A DNA stretch of 64,000 nt. It comes from Variovorax sp. JS1663 (GTDB taxonomy: Bacteria > Pseudomonadota > Gammaproteobacteria > Burkholderiales > Burkholderiaceae_C). A program made the translations under genes and the position numbers. The stretch spans positions 1-64,000 of the forward strand of contig NZ_LYMK01000027.1 in NCBI RefSeq assembly GCF_002157355.1, read 5' to 3'. Shown piece by piece: positions 46,848 through 56,316 of this stretch. Position 1 is the first letter of the stretch. Each line of letters starts with the position of its first letter. The notes below the pieces were generated by a model. That model did no database searches. It was not told the DNA's origin and worked only from the letters and a program-made list of their open reading frames with translations.

Positions 46848-48671
46848 TCATGACGTCTGCGCGACCGCTGCAGGGCGCTCGCCTCGCGTGCAAGAGTGCT
46901 TGATCCGGTGCTGCGGCAGCGACAGGAGCCGGGCGGTGTTGACCAGCGCCATATGGGTCAGCGCCTGCGGAAAGTTGCCCAGCATCCGGCCGGTGTGCGG
47001 GTCCAATTCTTCCGACAGCAGGCCGACGTCGTTGCGCAACGCGAGCAACCGTTCGAACAGCGCCTCGGCTTCGTCGCGTCGGCCGGTCAGCGCCAAGCTG
47101 TCGGCGAGCCAGAACGTGCATGGCAGGAAGACGCCTTCGCCGGGCGGCAGGTTGTCGACACCCGTGGCAGTCGCGTAGCGCAGCACCAGGCCGCCGGCCA
47201 TCAGTTCGCGCTGGATCGCGTCGACCGTCGCACGTACCCGCGCATCGTCGGGCGGCAGGAAACCGACCAGTGGGATCAGCAGAAGGCTGGCGTCGAGGTC
47301 GGATGCGCCGTAGTACTGCACGAAGCTGTTGCGCCGGGCATCGAAGCCGGCGTCGCAGACCTGCGCGTGGATCGCGTCGCGCGTGCGTCGCCACGCATCG
47401 ATCGGACCGTCCAGGCCGAAATGTTCGACTGCCTTGACGGCTCGGTCGAAGGCGACCCAGGCCATCACCTTCGAATGCGTGAAGTGCCGCCGTGGCCCGC
47501 GAATTTCCCAGATGCCTTCGTCGGGCTCGCGCCAGTGCGTGTCCAAAAAGGCGAGCAGCGCCCGCTGGATCCGCCAGGCATGCGGCTCGGTGGCAAGGCC
47601 GGCGGCACGCGCTAGGTGCAGCGTGTCCATCACTTCGCCGTAGATGTCGAGCTGGAACTGCCTGGCCGCTGCGTTGCCGACGCGCACCGGCGCGGCGCCA
47701 CCATAGCCGGGCAGCCAGCCGAGTTCGACTTCGTCGAGACGGCGCTCCCCGGTCACGCTGTAGAGGTTCTGCAGGTCCGCCGGGTTGCCGGCAACGGCGC
47801 GCAGCAGCCACTCGCGCCAGGCGACCGCCTCGCCAGTGTAGCCGGCGAGCAGTAGCGCGTTGAGCGTGAAGGTCGCGTCGCGCAGCCAGCAGTAACGGTA
47901 GTCCCAATTGCGCACGCCGCCGCCCTGTTCGGGCAGCGAGGTGGTGGGCGCGGCGACGATGCCGCCGGTGGGCGTGTAGGTCAGCGCCTTCAGCGTGATC
48001 AGCGAGCGCAGCACCTCGGAGCGCCAGCGACCCCGATAGCTGCCGCGCTGCGACCATTCAAGCCATTCGCGCTGCGTCTCCAGCAAGGTCTGCTCGGGGT
48101 CGATCGCTGGCTGCATCGGTACGTGCGAAGGGCGGTAGTTGAGCACGAACGGGACGCGTTCGCCGGCGCCGACTTCGAACCGGGCCACAGTCTTCATCTG
48201 CTCGCCATGCGTGCATACCGCGGTGTGCAGTTCCAGCGTGTCCGGCCCGGCGGTCGCGAGCAGCGTGCCGTGCGCCTTGTGCACCCACGGCACGATCGAA
48301 CCATAGTCGAAGCGAATTACCAGTTCGGTGCGCATGCGCACGCGCCCGCTCAGCCCCTCGACAATGCGCACGATGTCCCAGCGCTCGTTCGACAGCGGCA
48401 TGCTGTCGATGACGCGCACCGTGCCCTCGTCGGTCTCGAACTCGGTTTCCAGGATCAGCGTGCCGTCGCGGTAGCGGCGCCGCACCGCGCGCACGCCCTG
48501 AAACGGCGCGATCAGCCAGCGCCCATGGTCCGGGCCGCCCAGCAAGGCCGCGAAGCAGGCTCCCGAATCGAAACGCGGTATGCACAGCCAGTCGATTGAG
48601 CCGTCGCGGCCGACCAGCGCGGCGGTATGGCAGTCGCCGATCAGCGCGTAGTCTTCGATGGGCAGCGGCAT
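46848..48671 (-). CDS. GH15-family glycoside hydrolase (glucoamylase/trehalase-like)
   Basis: 607 residues from the ATG at 48671, 4 bases after zwf. N-terminal beta-sandwich (MPLPIEDYALIGDCHTAALV, IDWLCIPRFDSGACFAALLG), then the (alpha/alpha)6 barrel with NWDYRYCWLRDATFTLNALL and the late acidic segment LSEELDPHTGRMLGNFPQAL. Cytoplasmic GH15 enzymes of this length in bacteria are often alpha,alpha-trehalases or glucodextranases and release glucose. The next remnant is a glucokinase piece. The coupling glucose release - glucokinase - zwf - gnd suggests a route from trehalose or glycogen to NADPH. Confidence 0.9.
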   Translation of the reverse strand: MPLPIEDYALIGDCHTAALVGRDGSIDWLCIPRFDSGACFAALLGGPDHGRWLIAPFQGVRAVRRRYRDGTLILETEFETDEGTVRVIDSMPLSNERWDIVRIVEGLSGRVRMRTELVIRFDYGSIVPWVHKAHGTLLATAGPDTLELHTAVCTHGEQMKTVARFEVGAGERVPFVLNYRPSHVPMQPAIDPEQTLLETQREWLEWSQRGSYRGRWRSEVLRSLITLKALTYTPTGGIVAAPTTSLPEQGGGVRNWDYRYCWLRDATFTLNALLLAGYTGEAVAWREWLLRAVAGNPADLQNLYSVTGERRLDEVELGWLPGYGGAAPVRVGNAAARQFQLDIYGEVMDTLHLARAAGLATEPHAWRIQRALLAFLDTHWREPDEGIWEIRGPRRHFTHSKVMAWVAFDRAVKAVEHFGLDGPIDAWRRTRDAIHAQVCDAGFDARRNSFVQYYGASDLDASLLLIPLVGFLPPDDARVRATVDAIQRELMAGGLVLRYATATGVDNLPPGEGVFLPCTFWLADSLALTGRRDEAEALFERLLALRNDVGLLSEELDPHTGRMLGNFPQALTHMALVNTARLLSLPQHRIKHSCTRGERPAAVAQTS

Positions 48672-48675
48672 CGCG

Positions 48676-50082
48676 TCACCGCGCCGGTTCGGGGTTGCGC
48701 CAGCCCCCATCGGCCGCGATCAGGCGGTCCGCCTCGGGCGGACCCCAACTGCCGGGCGGGTAGGAGGTGGCGCGGGGATGCTCGGCGAGCACCGGCTCGA
48801 CAACGGTCCAGGCCGCCTCGACCGCGTCTTCGCGGGCGAACAGCGCGTTATCTCCGGCCATCGCATCGCAGAGCAGTCTCTCGTAAGGAGCCTCTTCACC
48901 GGCTTCCTCTTCCACCAGACAAAGCTCCTGCTGGTCGCCGACGAACCCCTTGCCGGCGCGCTTGACGCGGGCGGCCAGCGCGATGATCGAACCCGGCGAA
49001 AGGTGGAAGCGCAGATAGTTGGCCTCCGCGCTCGTTCTCACCGAGTCCGCGAACAACTGCTGCGGCGGCGGCTTGAGCCGCACCAGCACCTCGCACGCCG
49101 CTTCGGGCAGACACTTCCCCGAGCGCAGGTACCACGGCACGCCTTCCCAGCGCCAGGAGTCGATGTGCAGCCTCAGCGCGGCGTAGGTCTCGACATCCGA
49201 GTCCTTCGCGACCCGGGGCTCTTCGCGATAGCCGGTGTACTGGCCACGCACGATATCGGCTGGTTGCAGCGGCCGCATCGCTTGGAAGACATTGGCCTTC
49301 TCGGCATGCATGGCCGCAAAGCCGCGCCGCGGCGGCGGTTCCATCGCGAGCAGCGCGACGATCTGGAACAGGTGGTTCTGCACCACGTCGCGCAGGCAGC
49401 CAGCGCTCTCGTAGAAAGCACCGCGGCCCTGCACGCCGAACTCTTCGGCCAGCGTGATCTGCACGCTCGCCACGAAGTTGCGGTTCCAGATCGGTTCGAG
49501 GAACGAATTGGCGAAGCGGAAGTAGAGGATATTCATGACCGCTTCCTTGCCGAGAAAGTGATCGATGCGGAAGATCGCGTTGTCGGCAAACACTTCGAGC
49601 GCGACGCGGTTGAGCTCGCGCGCCGACGCGAGGTCGCGGCCGAACGGCTTCTCGACGATGACACGCGCCTGCGCAGCCAGGCCCGCCGTGCCAAGTCCCC
49701 TGATAACGGTCGGAAACAGCGCTGGCGGAATGGCGAGGTAGTGCGCCGGGCGCGTTGCCCCGCCGAGGGCCAGCTTGAGCGCTTCGAACGTGCCGGCATC
49801 GTTGTAATTGCCGCCCACGTAGTGCAGCACGGACAGCAACCGATCGAGCGCGATCGGGTCGCCCACGACAGCGGCGTTCTCAACGCTTTCCTTTGCCCGT
49901 GCGCGCAGTTGCTCGATGCTCCACGCCGACGAGGCGACGCCGATCACCGGCACCTTCAGCGCTCCGCGTTTGCACATCGCGCAGAGCGCCGGAAAAATCT
50001 TCCTGTAGGCCAGGTCACCGGTGACGCCGAACAGCACCAGCGCGTCAGACGCCGCAATGGCTCCGGCAGGGTCGTCGTGCAT
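48676..50082 (-). CDS. zwf: Glucose-6-phosphate 1-dehydrogenase
   Basis: 468 residues from the ATG at 50082; a TTG 13 codons upstream is less likely. NADP-binding [18 protein letters not shown], the substrate/active-site motif [38 protein letters not shown], and the C-terminal [20 protein letters not shown] are all conserved. It oxidises glucose-6-phosphate and produces NADPH, entering the oxidative pentose-phosphate pathway. Its start lies 2 bases from the end of gnd and its end abuts GH15, so the three are one operon. Possible role here: reductant for metal or oxidative stress. Confidence 0.95.
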   Translation of the reverse strand: MHDDPAGAIAASDALVLFGVTGDLAYRKIFPALCAMCKRGALKVPVIGVASSAWSIEQLRARAKESVENAAVVGDPIALDRLLSVLHYVGGNYNDAGTFEALKLALGGATRPAHYLAIPPALFPTVIRGLGTAGLAAQARVIVEKPFGRDLASARELNRVALEVFADNAIFRIDHFLGKEAVMNILYFRFANSFLEPIWNRNFVASVQITLAEEFGVQGRGAFYESAGCLRDVVQNHLFQIVALLAMEPPPRRGFAAMHAEKANVFQAMRPLQPADIVRGQYTGYREEPRVAKDSDVETYAALRLHIDSWRWEGVPWYLRSGKCLPEAACEVLVRLKPPPQQLFADSVRTSAEANYLRFHLSPGSIIALAARVKRAGKGFVGDQQELCLVEEEAGEEAPYERLLCDAMAGDNALFAREDAVEAAWTVVEPVLAEHPRATSYPPGSWGPPEADRLIAADGGWRNPEPAR

Positions 50083-50083
50083 T

Positions 50084-51199
50084 TCAGTGCCCCGCACGGC
50101 CGCCCAAAGGGCATTGAGCAACCTCTCGGGGGCAGCGAACGAATAGAGCGTGGCGGCCTTTCACCCTAAGCCTCGCTTTCGGTTCGCCGGCGGCCCTTTC
50201 GACATGGCCGCCGAATTCTCGTCGCATCGCCGACAGCACGCGATTGGCGAAGTCCGCTTCTCCGCGCGAACTGAAACGGGCATACAGCGCGGCGCTCAGC
50301 ACCGGCGCCGGCACCGCTTCGTCGATGGCGGCCTGGATCGTCCAGCGTCCTTCGCCGGAATCGGAGACGCGGCCGTGGAAGCCAGCGAGCACAGGGTCGG
50401 CGGCGAGCGCGGTGGCGGTCAAGTCGAGCAGCCACGAGCCGATCACGCTGCCGCGCCGCCAGACCTCGGCGATCTCGGGCAAGTCCATTTCGTACTGGTA
50501 CAGCTCGGGGTTGCGCAGCGGCGTGGTCTCTGCATCGACGGCGCCTGCGCGCTTGCCGACATCCGCGTTGCGCAGGATGCTCAGCCCTTCGGCGTATGCT
50601 GCCATGACCCCGTACTCGATGCCGTTGTGCACCATCTTGACAAAGTGGCCGGTGCCGTGTGGACCGCAGTGCAGATAGCCCTGTTCGGCGCTGCTGCCGT
50701 TGCGGCTGCGGCCTGGCGTTGGTGCGACGGCACCGACGCCGGGGGCCAGCGTCGCGAACAGCGGCGCCAGGTGCTGCACGACCGCGTCCTCGCCGCCAAT
50801 CATCAGGCAGTAACCGCGATCGAAGCCGGCGACGCCGCCGCTGGTGCCCACGTCGACATAGTGAATGCCCGACGCGCGCAAATCGGCCGCACGGCGGAGG
50901 TCGTCGGCGTAGTAGGAATTGCCGCCGTCGACGACGATGTCGCCGGCGTCGAGAAGTGGCAAGAGATCGCAGATGGTCTGGTCGACGACCCCCGCCGGGA
51001 CCATCAACCAGATCGCTCGCGGCCGCGACAGCATCGTGACCAACTGCTGCAGCGACGCCGAGCCGGTGGCGCCCTGCGCGGTGAGCCGCTCGACGCTGGC
51101 GGGGTGCGCGGCGTAGACGACGCAGTCGTGGCCGCCGCGCATCAGCCGGCGGGTCATATTGGCGCCCATGCGTCCGAGTCCGATCATGCCAATCTGCAT
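50084..51199 (-). CDS. gnd: 6-phosphogluconate dehydrogenase (decarboxylating), short GndA/YqeC type
   Basis: 371 residues, [20 protein letters not shown] (Rossmann motif), [39 protein letters not shown] (substrate site) and [20 protein letters not shown] (catalytic Lys and Asn). The short form lacks the extra helical domain of the E. coli dimeric enzyme. The family normally ends near FGGHVE; here about 35 Arg/Cys-rich residues follow ([17 protein letters not shown]), probably read-through after an indel. It decarboxylates 6-phosphogluconate and makes NAD(P)H. First gene of the gnd-zwf-GH15 operon. Confidence 0.93.
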   Translation of the reverse strand: MQIGMIGLGRMGANMTRRLMRGGHDCVVYAAHPASVERLTAQGATGSASLQQLVTMLSRPRAIWLMVPAGVVDQTICDLLPLLDAGDIVVDGGNSYYADDLRRAADLRASGIHYVDVGTSGGVAGFDRGYCLMIGGEDAVVQHLAPLFATLAPGVGAVAPTPGRSRNGSSAEQGYLHCGPHGTGHFVKMVHNGIEYGVMAAYAEGLSILRNADVGKRAGAVDAETTPLRNPELYQYEMDLPEIAEVWRRGSVIGSWLLDLTATALAADPVLAGFHGRVSDSGEGRWTIQAAIDEAVPAPVLSAALYARFSSRGEADFANRVLSAMRREFGGHVERAAGEPKARLRVKGRHALFVRCPREVAQCPLGGRAGH

Positions 51200-51533
51200 T
51201 GCGATGCTCCCGGCTTAGGTCCGTGGGTGTTCGAGTTGCGTCAACCTTGCGCAGGTGGTATTCGCGCCTCGCCCGAGTGTTCCCGGCGGCCGTCGACCAG
51301 AAGGATGGCCTGGCAGGGCAGCAGGGCGCCATCGGCGTCGAGCCTCAGGCCCAGCTGGGACTCCAGGGAATATGCAGCGCGCTATTCGGTCCTTTTCTGC
51401 ATCGCACCTCATGCTCACCTCATCCGGTTGCAATCAACCAAATCAGCGCGGGCTGCATCCAAGACTGACAGCGGATTCGAGCCATCTTTTCCTCTATCAA
51501 CTTTCCTTGCTTGCCGTCAAGTCCGACAGTCTT
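51200..51533. other. Intergenic region between gnd and copB
   Basis: A minus-strand segment around 51240-51375 reads like a protein end (LRLDADGALLPCQAILLVDG, then RREHSGEARIPPAQG) but has no start and is out of frame with its surroundings. It is probably a gene remnant; nothing else is seen. Confidence 0.35.
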
Positions 51534-52304
51534 CTAGAACCACACCCGAACTCCCGCGACCACGCGCCATCCGCTCACATCTTCACCCCGTTCCCGCGCA
51601 AACTTCGCCGCGCCGCCGAAGCGTTTCTGCCAGGACACGCCAATGTAGGGGGCAAACTCGCGCTTGATCTCATAGCGCAAGCGAAGCCCGAACTCAACGT
51701 CGTTCACGCCGCGCCCGATGCCCAGTTCCCGCACTTCTTGAACTGCGATATTGGTTGCGAAGCGAGGCTGCAAGATCCAGCGCTGGGTCAGCAGGAGTTC
51801 ATACTCGACCTCGGCCCGACCAGATACCTCGCCGCGTTCGCTGACGAAGGCGGCCGCCTGAACCCCGAACCGATAAGGTGCGAGTCCCTGCACTCCGAAG
51901 ACTGCATACGTTCTCGATGGGCCATCCGATCTTGGCTTGAAGTAGCGCACGCCCGCTTGCAGATCCCAGAAGGGGGCAACCAAGCGCCCGTAGAGCACCT
52001 GTACATCCAAGTCCTCCATCCTGCCGTTGTAGGGCTTCGTGCCTTCGGTGTATATCCAAAGCCGGTTGTAGTCTCCGCCGATCCACCCCAGCGTATTGAA
52101 GCGCAGCGCATCGCTGCCTTTGCTGCCGCCGGCGAAACGCGCCGTAGTGTGCTCGAATTGGTCGAACAAGAAGTAGCTGCGGATCGGGCTGTCCTCGATG
52201 GGCGGGGGAAGTGTCTGGGCCTCGGCGAGCGGAGTCAACATCGCGCACGACACCAAGACGCCCGCATGGCGTAGCGCGCGTTTGGTGTTCGACGAGCGCT
52301 TCAT
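51534..52304 (-). CDS. copB: CopB-family outer-membrane copper resistance protein
   Basis: 256 residues. A signal peptide (HAGVLVSCAMLTPLAEAQ) is followed by alternating amphipathic strands of an outer-membrane barrel: SYFLFDQFEHTTARFAGG, LQAGVRYFKPRSDGPSRTYA, YEIKREFAPYIGVSWQKRFG, and a terminal strand ending VRVWF (aromatic last residue). CopB proteins usually carry a Met/His-rich N-terminal segment; it is essentially absent here, so this is a short form. The start overlaps the copA stop by 4 bases. Confidence 0.92.
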   Translation of the reverse strand: MKRSSNTKRALRHAGVLVSCAMLTPLAEAQTLPPPIEDSPIRSYFLFDQFEHTTARFAGGSKGSDALRFNTLGWIGGDYNRLWIYTEGTKPYNGRMEDLDVQVLYGRLVAPFWDLQAGVRYFKPRSDGPSRTYAVFGVQGLAPYRFGVQAAAFVSERGEVSGRAEVEYELLLTQRWILQPRFATNIAVQEVRELGIGRGVNDVEFGLRLRYEIKREFAPYIGVSWQKRFGGAAKFARERGEDVSGWRVVAGVRVWF

Positions 52305-54190
52305 GTCCGCCCCTTCGCTTTCGGATCGACGACTGAGACCACGCGCAGCATGCCGAGTTCCATATGAAAGAGCAGATGGCAATGGAAGGCCCACTTGCCG
52401 AGTTCGTCGGGCTCGACATCGAACGAGAGACGTTCACCTGCTTTCACATTGATGGTGTGCTTTAGCGGCCGCTTCGCGCCCGCGCCGTTCTCCAGCACCA
52501 TCCACATCCCATGCAGGTGCATCGGGTGATCCATCATCGTATCGTTCACAAGGGTGACGCGAAGCCGCTCGCGGTAGTCGAACGGGATCGGCTCTTCGGC
52601 CTCGGAGTATTTCTTTCCATCGAATCCCCATATCTGACGATCCATATTGCCGGTGAGGTGCAACTCGATCTCGCGCTCGGGCACACCTTCCCGTCCTCCC
52701 GTCGACAACCGCCGCAAGTCGCTGTAGACGAGCACTCTACGGCCCGCGTCCCCGAGTCCGGTGCCCGGTTCGTTCACCCGGCTGGCAGGCATTTCGGCGA
52801 TCGTGGAATTGCCTGGTCCGTGGCGGTCTGGCCCGTGGGGTTCGGCCTGCTTTGACGTGGCCTTTGCCGGCGCGGCGTCCGCCGGCATCGTCATGCCGGG
52901 CATTGCATCCATCTTCGGCTGCGTAGGCGCGGTATCCGCTGGCATGGCCATGTCGGGCATCGCATCCATTTTCGGCTGCATAGGTGCGGCGTCCGACGGC
53001 ATCGCCATGCCGGGCATCGCATCCATCGTGGGCTTGCCGCCGCTGGCGGGCATGGACATAGCCCCCATCGCATCGCCGGACATGCCCATGTCGGCCATGG
53101 TCCGAAGGGGACGCACGCGGCGCTCGGGCATCGGTGCGCGCAGCCCGGAGCGCAGCGCAAGCGTGCCGGCTGCATAACCGCTGCGATCCATCGCCTCGGC
53201 GAAAATGGTGTACGCCTCTGCGCCGCGCGGTTGCACGATCACGTCGTAACTTTCGGCTGGAGCGATCCTGAACTCTTCAACTGCGACCGGTTCGACGTTC
53301 TGGCCATCCGCCTGCACGAGCGTCATCTCCAAGTCCGGAATACGAACATCGAAATGCGTCATCGCACCCGCGTTGATGAAGCGCATGCGGATGCGCTCGC
53401 CCGGCTTGAAGAGCGCGGTCCAGTTTTGATTTGCAGCCTGCCCGTTAAGCAAATACGTGTAGGTGGAACCGGTCACATCCGCGATGTCGGTCGGGTCCAT
53501 TCGCATCTTTGCCCATTCCATACGGTCCGCGATCGTGGCGCGCCAGCCATTGCGGGACGCATCCCGAAAAACATCGGCCATCGTGCGTCGGTTGAAGTTG
53601 TAGTATGAACCGAACTTTTTCATCTTCGCCAGTACGCGCGCTGGATCCTCGAAGGTCCAGTCGGACAGCATTACGACGCATTCGCTTTCGTACGCGAACG
53701 GGTCGCGCGTGGCGGGGTCGATGATGAACGGGCCGTACAGGCCCGCCTGCTCCTGATTGCCCGAATGGCTGTGATACCAGTACGTGCCGTTCTGGCGCAA
53801 TTTGTACCGATAAGTGAACGTCTCGCCGGGTCGAATGCCGGGAAAGCTCACCCCTGGGACGCCGTCCATGTCCGGCGGGACGAGGAGTCCGTGCCAATGG
53901 ATCGAACTCGTCTCATCCAACTGGTTTGTCACTCGGATCGTCGCGGTCTCGCCCTCGCGAAACCGCAACACGGGACCGGGCAGCAAGCCGTTGACTACGG
54001 TTGGCGTGGCGCTCTGTCCATCGATATTGAGCCTGCCATTAGCGATCACGAGGTTGGACACCGGGCCGGATTCCTGCGGAGGCAATGCACGATCCGAAGC
54101 GGCCCACGTGTAACTTGGGGACAACGCGTTAAGCGCAGCCCCAGCACCCGAGGCCGCACTGGCTCTAAGGAAGCGTCGGCGCGGATTCAT
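52301..54190 (-). CDS. copA: CopA-family multicopper oxidase with Met-rich insert, Tat-exported
   Basis: 629 residues. The twin-Arg signal NPRRRFLRASAASGAG sends a folded enzyme to the periplasm. Three cupredoxin domains carry the copper motifs HWHGLLVPPDMDG, WYHSHSGNQEQAG, HPMHLHGMW and FHCHLLFHMELGMLRVV. A Met-rich insert (about 395-460) has three near-copies of the unit MDAMPGMAMPSDAAPMQPK with small variations; it probably binds Cu+. CopA oxidises or sequesters periplasmic copper. It overlaps both copB and the csp gene (ATGA on each side), giving a coupled csp-copA-copB unit. This is the PcoA/CopA oxidase and not a P-type ATPase. Confidence 0.95.
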   Translation of the reverse strand: MNPRRRFLRASAASGAGAALNALSPSYTWAASDRALPPQESGPVSNLVIANGRLNIDGQSATPTVVNGLLPGPVLRFREGETATIRVTNQLDETSSIHWHGLLVPPDMDGVPGVSFPGIRPGETFTYRYKLRQNGTYWYHSHSGNQEQAGLYGPFIIDPATRDPFAYESECVVMLSDWTFEDPARVLAKMKKFGSYYNFNRRTMADVFRDASRNGWRATIADRMEWAKMRMDPTDIADVTGSTYTYLLNGQAANQNWTALFKPGERIRMRFINAGAMTHFDVRIPDLEMTLVQADGQNVEPVAVEEFRIAPAESYDVIVQPRGAEAYTIFAEAMDRSGYAAGTLALRSGLRAPMPERRVRPLRTMADMGMSGDAMGAMSMPASGGKPTMDAMPGMAMPSDAAPMQPKMDAMPDMAMPADTAPTQPKMDAMPGMTMPADAAPAKATSKQAEPHGPDRHGPGNSTIAEMPASRVNEPGTGLGDAGRRVLVYSDLRRLSTGGREGVPEREIELHLTGNMDRQIWGFDGKKYSEAEEPIPFDYRERLRVTLVNDTMMDHPMHLHGMWMVLENGAGAKRPLKHTINVKAGERLSFDVEPDELGKWAFHCHLLFHMELGMLRVVSVVDPKAKGRT

Positions 54191-54708
54191 GTCATCGTCC
54201 TGCAACTCTTCGCGCAGTTCTGGCATTCTTCGACACACTCTCGCATATCACCCACCTGCTCGCAGCTCTTGCCGCATGCCTCGCACGCTTCGGCGCAGAT
54301 CAGGCAGACCCGGCCGTGCAGTGGCGAGTCGCTCAGCATGAAGTTGGCCGACGTTTGGCAGAGTTCGGCGCAGTTGAGCATGAGGCGAAGGTGCTTCTGC
54401 TCGGCATGGCGCCCGCCGCGTTCCAGGCAGTAGCCCATCGCCATCCGGAGGCACATGCTATGGCAATCGAGACACGCCTTGATGGCGTCCTGCATGGGCG
54501 AGTCCACGCGGCTTTGGCGCGAGGTGGATGAATTTCCCGACGCTGTCGGCGCTGCAGAGTTCGATTCCGCAGCGAGCGCGTCGACCGACGCAAGCGTTTG
54601 AAGACCCCCGCCTGCGGTAACCGCAAACGCTGTTTGCAGAAGCCGACGGCGCCGTGTCCGCGGCGCCGATTTCATCTCACGGACTTCGTGTAGCGCGCTG
54701 CTTTCCAT
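54187..54708 (-). CDS. Tat-exported four-helix-bundle copper-storage protein (Csp1-like)
   Basis: 173 residues from the ATG at 54708 (AAAGGA upstream); an internal ATG at 54675 is possible. The twin-Arg signal RTRRRRLLQTAFAVTAGGG is followed by a bundle with 15 cysteines lined along helices: IKACLDCHSMCLRMAMGYC, LNCAELCQTSANF, RVCLICAEACEACGKSCEQV and RECVEECQNCAKSCRT. This is the pattern of Csp1, which stores many Cu+ ions in the core of a four-helix bundle. Exported members hold copper in the periplasm. The stop overlaps the copA oxidase start, linking storage with oxidation. Confidence 0.93.
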   Translation of the reverse strand: MESSALHEVREMKSAPRTRRRRLLQTAFAVTAGGGLQTLASVDALAAESNSAAPTASGNSSTSRQSRVDSPMQDAIKACLDCHSMCLRMAMGYCLERGGRHAEQKHLRLMLNCAELCQTSANFMLSDSPLHGRVCLICAEACEACGKSCEQVGDMRECVEECQNCAKSCRTMT

Positions 54709-54789
54709 GACGGTCCTTTCGATTCTTGATCTCAATCACTGATGTTCGGTCGAACCCACGTCCTTGATGTCGTTGAGTGCTGAACGAAC

Positions 54790-55161
54790 CTACTCGCGCT
54801 TTCCTTCCACTGGGTGACCCTTGCGTTCCGTCATCCTCTTTTCCATCATTTCGCGACCATGACCAAAGCCGGGGCCAGCGCTCTGCTCTTTGACAGTGAT
54901 CTGGTCAACGACTTGGGCAACACCGTCGGTTCCGCGGGCCACCGCGACAGCTCGATCCTTGATGGCCGGGGTGTCGACAGTTCCTGACAAGGTGACCACC
55001 TTCTTCTGTACGCCGACGTCGATCTGAGCGGCCTTCACGGTTTCGTCCGACGTGAGATTCGATTTGACCTTCACGCCGATTCCAGAGTCGCTGGGGCCGC
55101 AGGCGACCGCAACAACGGCACTCGCCAATACACCGACGTATGCAATACGCTGCTGATACAT
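54790..55161 (-). CDS. BON-domain envelope protein
   Basis: 123 residues. The signal segment (YVGVLASAVVAVACGPSD) ends in a lipobox-like VAC. A BON domain follows: VKSNLTSDETVKAAQIDVGV, KKVVTLSGTVDTPAIKDRAV and VVDQITVKEQS. BON domains bind membranes or polymers, and these proteins are common in stress islands. The C-terminal tail is basic and Met-containing. Spacing to csp (82 bases) leaves the operon link open. Confidence 0.85.
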   Translation of the reverse strand: MYQQRIAYVGVLASAVVAVACGPSDSGIGVKVKSNLTSDETVKAAQIDVGVQKKVVTLSGTVDTPAIKDRAVAVARGTDGVAQVVDQITVKEQSAGPGFGHGREMMEKRMTERKGHPVEGKRE

Positions 55162-55226
55162 GATTCTCTCTCCTTTGGCGAGTTCGCCACGGATTGCTGG
55201 GGACTGCGCGCTGCAAAGTTTCTTGA

Positions 55227-55679
55227 TTACCTATCTGGCTTTGGCTTCATAGCCTCCTCGCGCTTCATCATTTGCTCCATCATCATTTGCATCATGTCCA
55301 TGCGCGTTTCCGTCATTTCCTGGCGCTTCTTCATGTCGCTGTCTTTCATGCTCCCTTTCTTGTCGCCCATCATCATTCCGCCGGACTTGCCTTCGCCCTT
55401 CATCATCGGGCCGCCCATGCCGCGCATCGTCTTCATGTTTTCCTGCATGGTCTGCATGTGCTCCTGCATCAGCTTCTGGCGTTCTTTCGGATCGATGGTC
55501 GCTCCGATTGTTTCCATCTGCTGCTGCATTTTTTCCATGTTCGCCTGCATCTTGGGCATTTGCTTTTCCATGTCCATGCTCATCGCTGGCGCGGCGGGCG
55601 CAGGCTTTTCCTGCGCTGATGCGATTGGTGCCGACAAGGCAAAGGCGACGATTGCGGTGATCAATATTGAGGTTTTCAT
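55227..55679 (-). CDS. Met-rich periplasmic protein (putative copper buffer)
   Basis: 150 residues; signal peptide SILITAIVAFALSAPIASAQ. The mature chain contains an extraordinary number of Met residues (MSMDMEKQMPKMQANMEKMQ, MRGMGGPMMKGEGKSGGMMM, MDMMQMMMEQMMKREEAMKP) in a helical, charged frame and has no Cys. Met clusters bind Cu+ in the oxidising periplasm (as in CusF, PcoE-like proteins). Function inferred from composition and from its place in the cop cluster. Confidence 0.8.
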   Translation of the reverse strand: MKTSILITAIVAFALSAPIASAQEKPAPAAPAMSMDMEKQMPKMQANMEKMQQQMETIGATIDPKERQKLMQEHMQTMQENMKTMRGMGGPMMKGEGKSGGMMMGDKKGSMKDSDMKKRQEMTETRMDMMQMMMEQMMKREEAMKPKPDR

Positions 55680-55849
55680 GGCGGTCTCTCAGGGTTGAGT
55701 TCAAGTTTTCAAGAATGAGCTTGCCTTGAGGTGGCGAAGATCAGCGAGCACATCTGTATAGGTGAAGACTTTTTCAGCGTCTGTACGGTCCGAAAGTAGC
55801 GCCCACCTCTCAGAATGGTTGTCGCCCCGATAGAACCAAGAATCCGGGG

Positions 55850-56170
55850 ACGGCGATGAAGGACCGCAGCGGCTCGATACGGACAAGCATCCAAGGACCG
55901 AGGGGTAGGAAGGTGCTGCCGTCGGAGAGTTCGGCGGTGGAGGTGGTGGCCCCCGAAGTGGGCATTGAGGTGAGGACGCTGGAGCGCTGGCGTGGCCGGC
56001 TTGAGGCGGTGATTGCCACCGCCGCGATGCCCGAGTCGGGCAAATGCGCCTGGTGCTGCGAGCATGGCGTGTACCCCGCGGAGCTCGACAAGCGGCGCTC
56101 CAGTCCCACCATCGCGCTGGCCGAGCCCGAGGAGGCCCGGGCCAGCCTGCAGGCCACTCCGGCGAGACCA
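55850..56170 (+). pseudogene. Fragment of an IS3-family transposase OrfA
   Basis: The frame carries VGIEVRTLERWRGRLEAVIA (a HTH-like segment), AWCCEHGVYPAELDKRRSS and ALAEPEEARASLQATPARPQ, which follows the layout of IS3-family OrfA proteins. No OrfB and no inverted repeats are visible. Its right end coincides with the break in the minus-strand gene at 56289. Degenerate leftover of an insertion. Confidence 0.6.
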
Positions 56171-56289
56171 CAAGCGCATCAAGCCCGCCATCAATCCGAA
56201 TTTCACGGCCTTGCCCAGAAACAGGAAGAGAAATTCGCAATTGCCGGCATGCCGACCATGGCGACGAGGAACTGCGAGTTGCTCTTCAT
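56166..56289 (-). pseudogene. Truncated small membrane protein, cut by the IS3 fragment
   Basis: The ATG at 56289 follows GGAAAGGACAAGC and reads MKSNSQFLVAMVGMPAIAN. After a one-base shift it gives FLFLFLGKAVKFGLMAGLMR and ends where the IS3 fragment begins. The gene lies 27 bases after the heptaheme cytochrome and was probably the last gene of that operon. Confidence 0.45.
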
Positions 56290-56316
56290 GCTTGTCCTTT
56301 CCACATTGATCTCGAT

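Noticed and set aside
50150-51667. 505-residue plus-strand frame opposite gnd
   Set aside because: Shadow of gnd, whose motifs are complete on the minus strand.
52890-53090. Tandem repeat read as a CRISPR array
   Set aside because: It is the in-frame Met-rich repeat of the copA oxidase with about 63-base units and no unique spacers.
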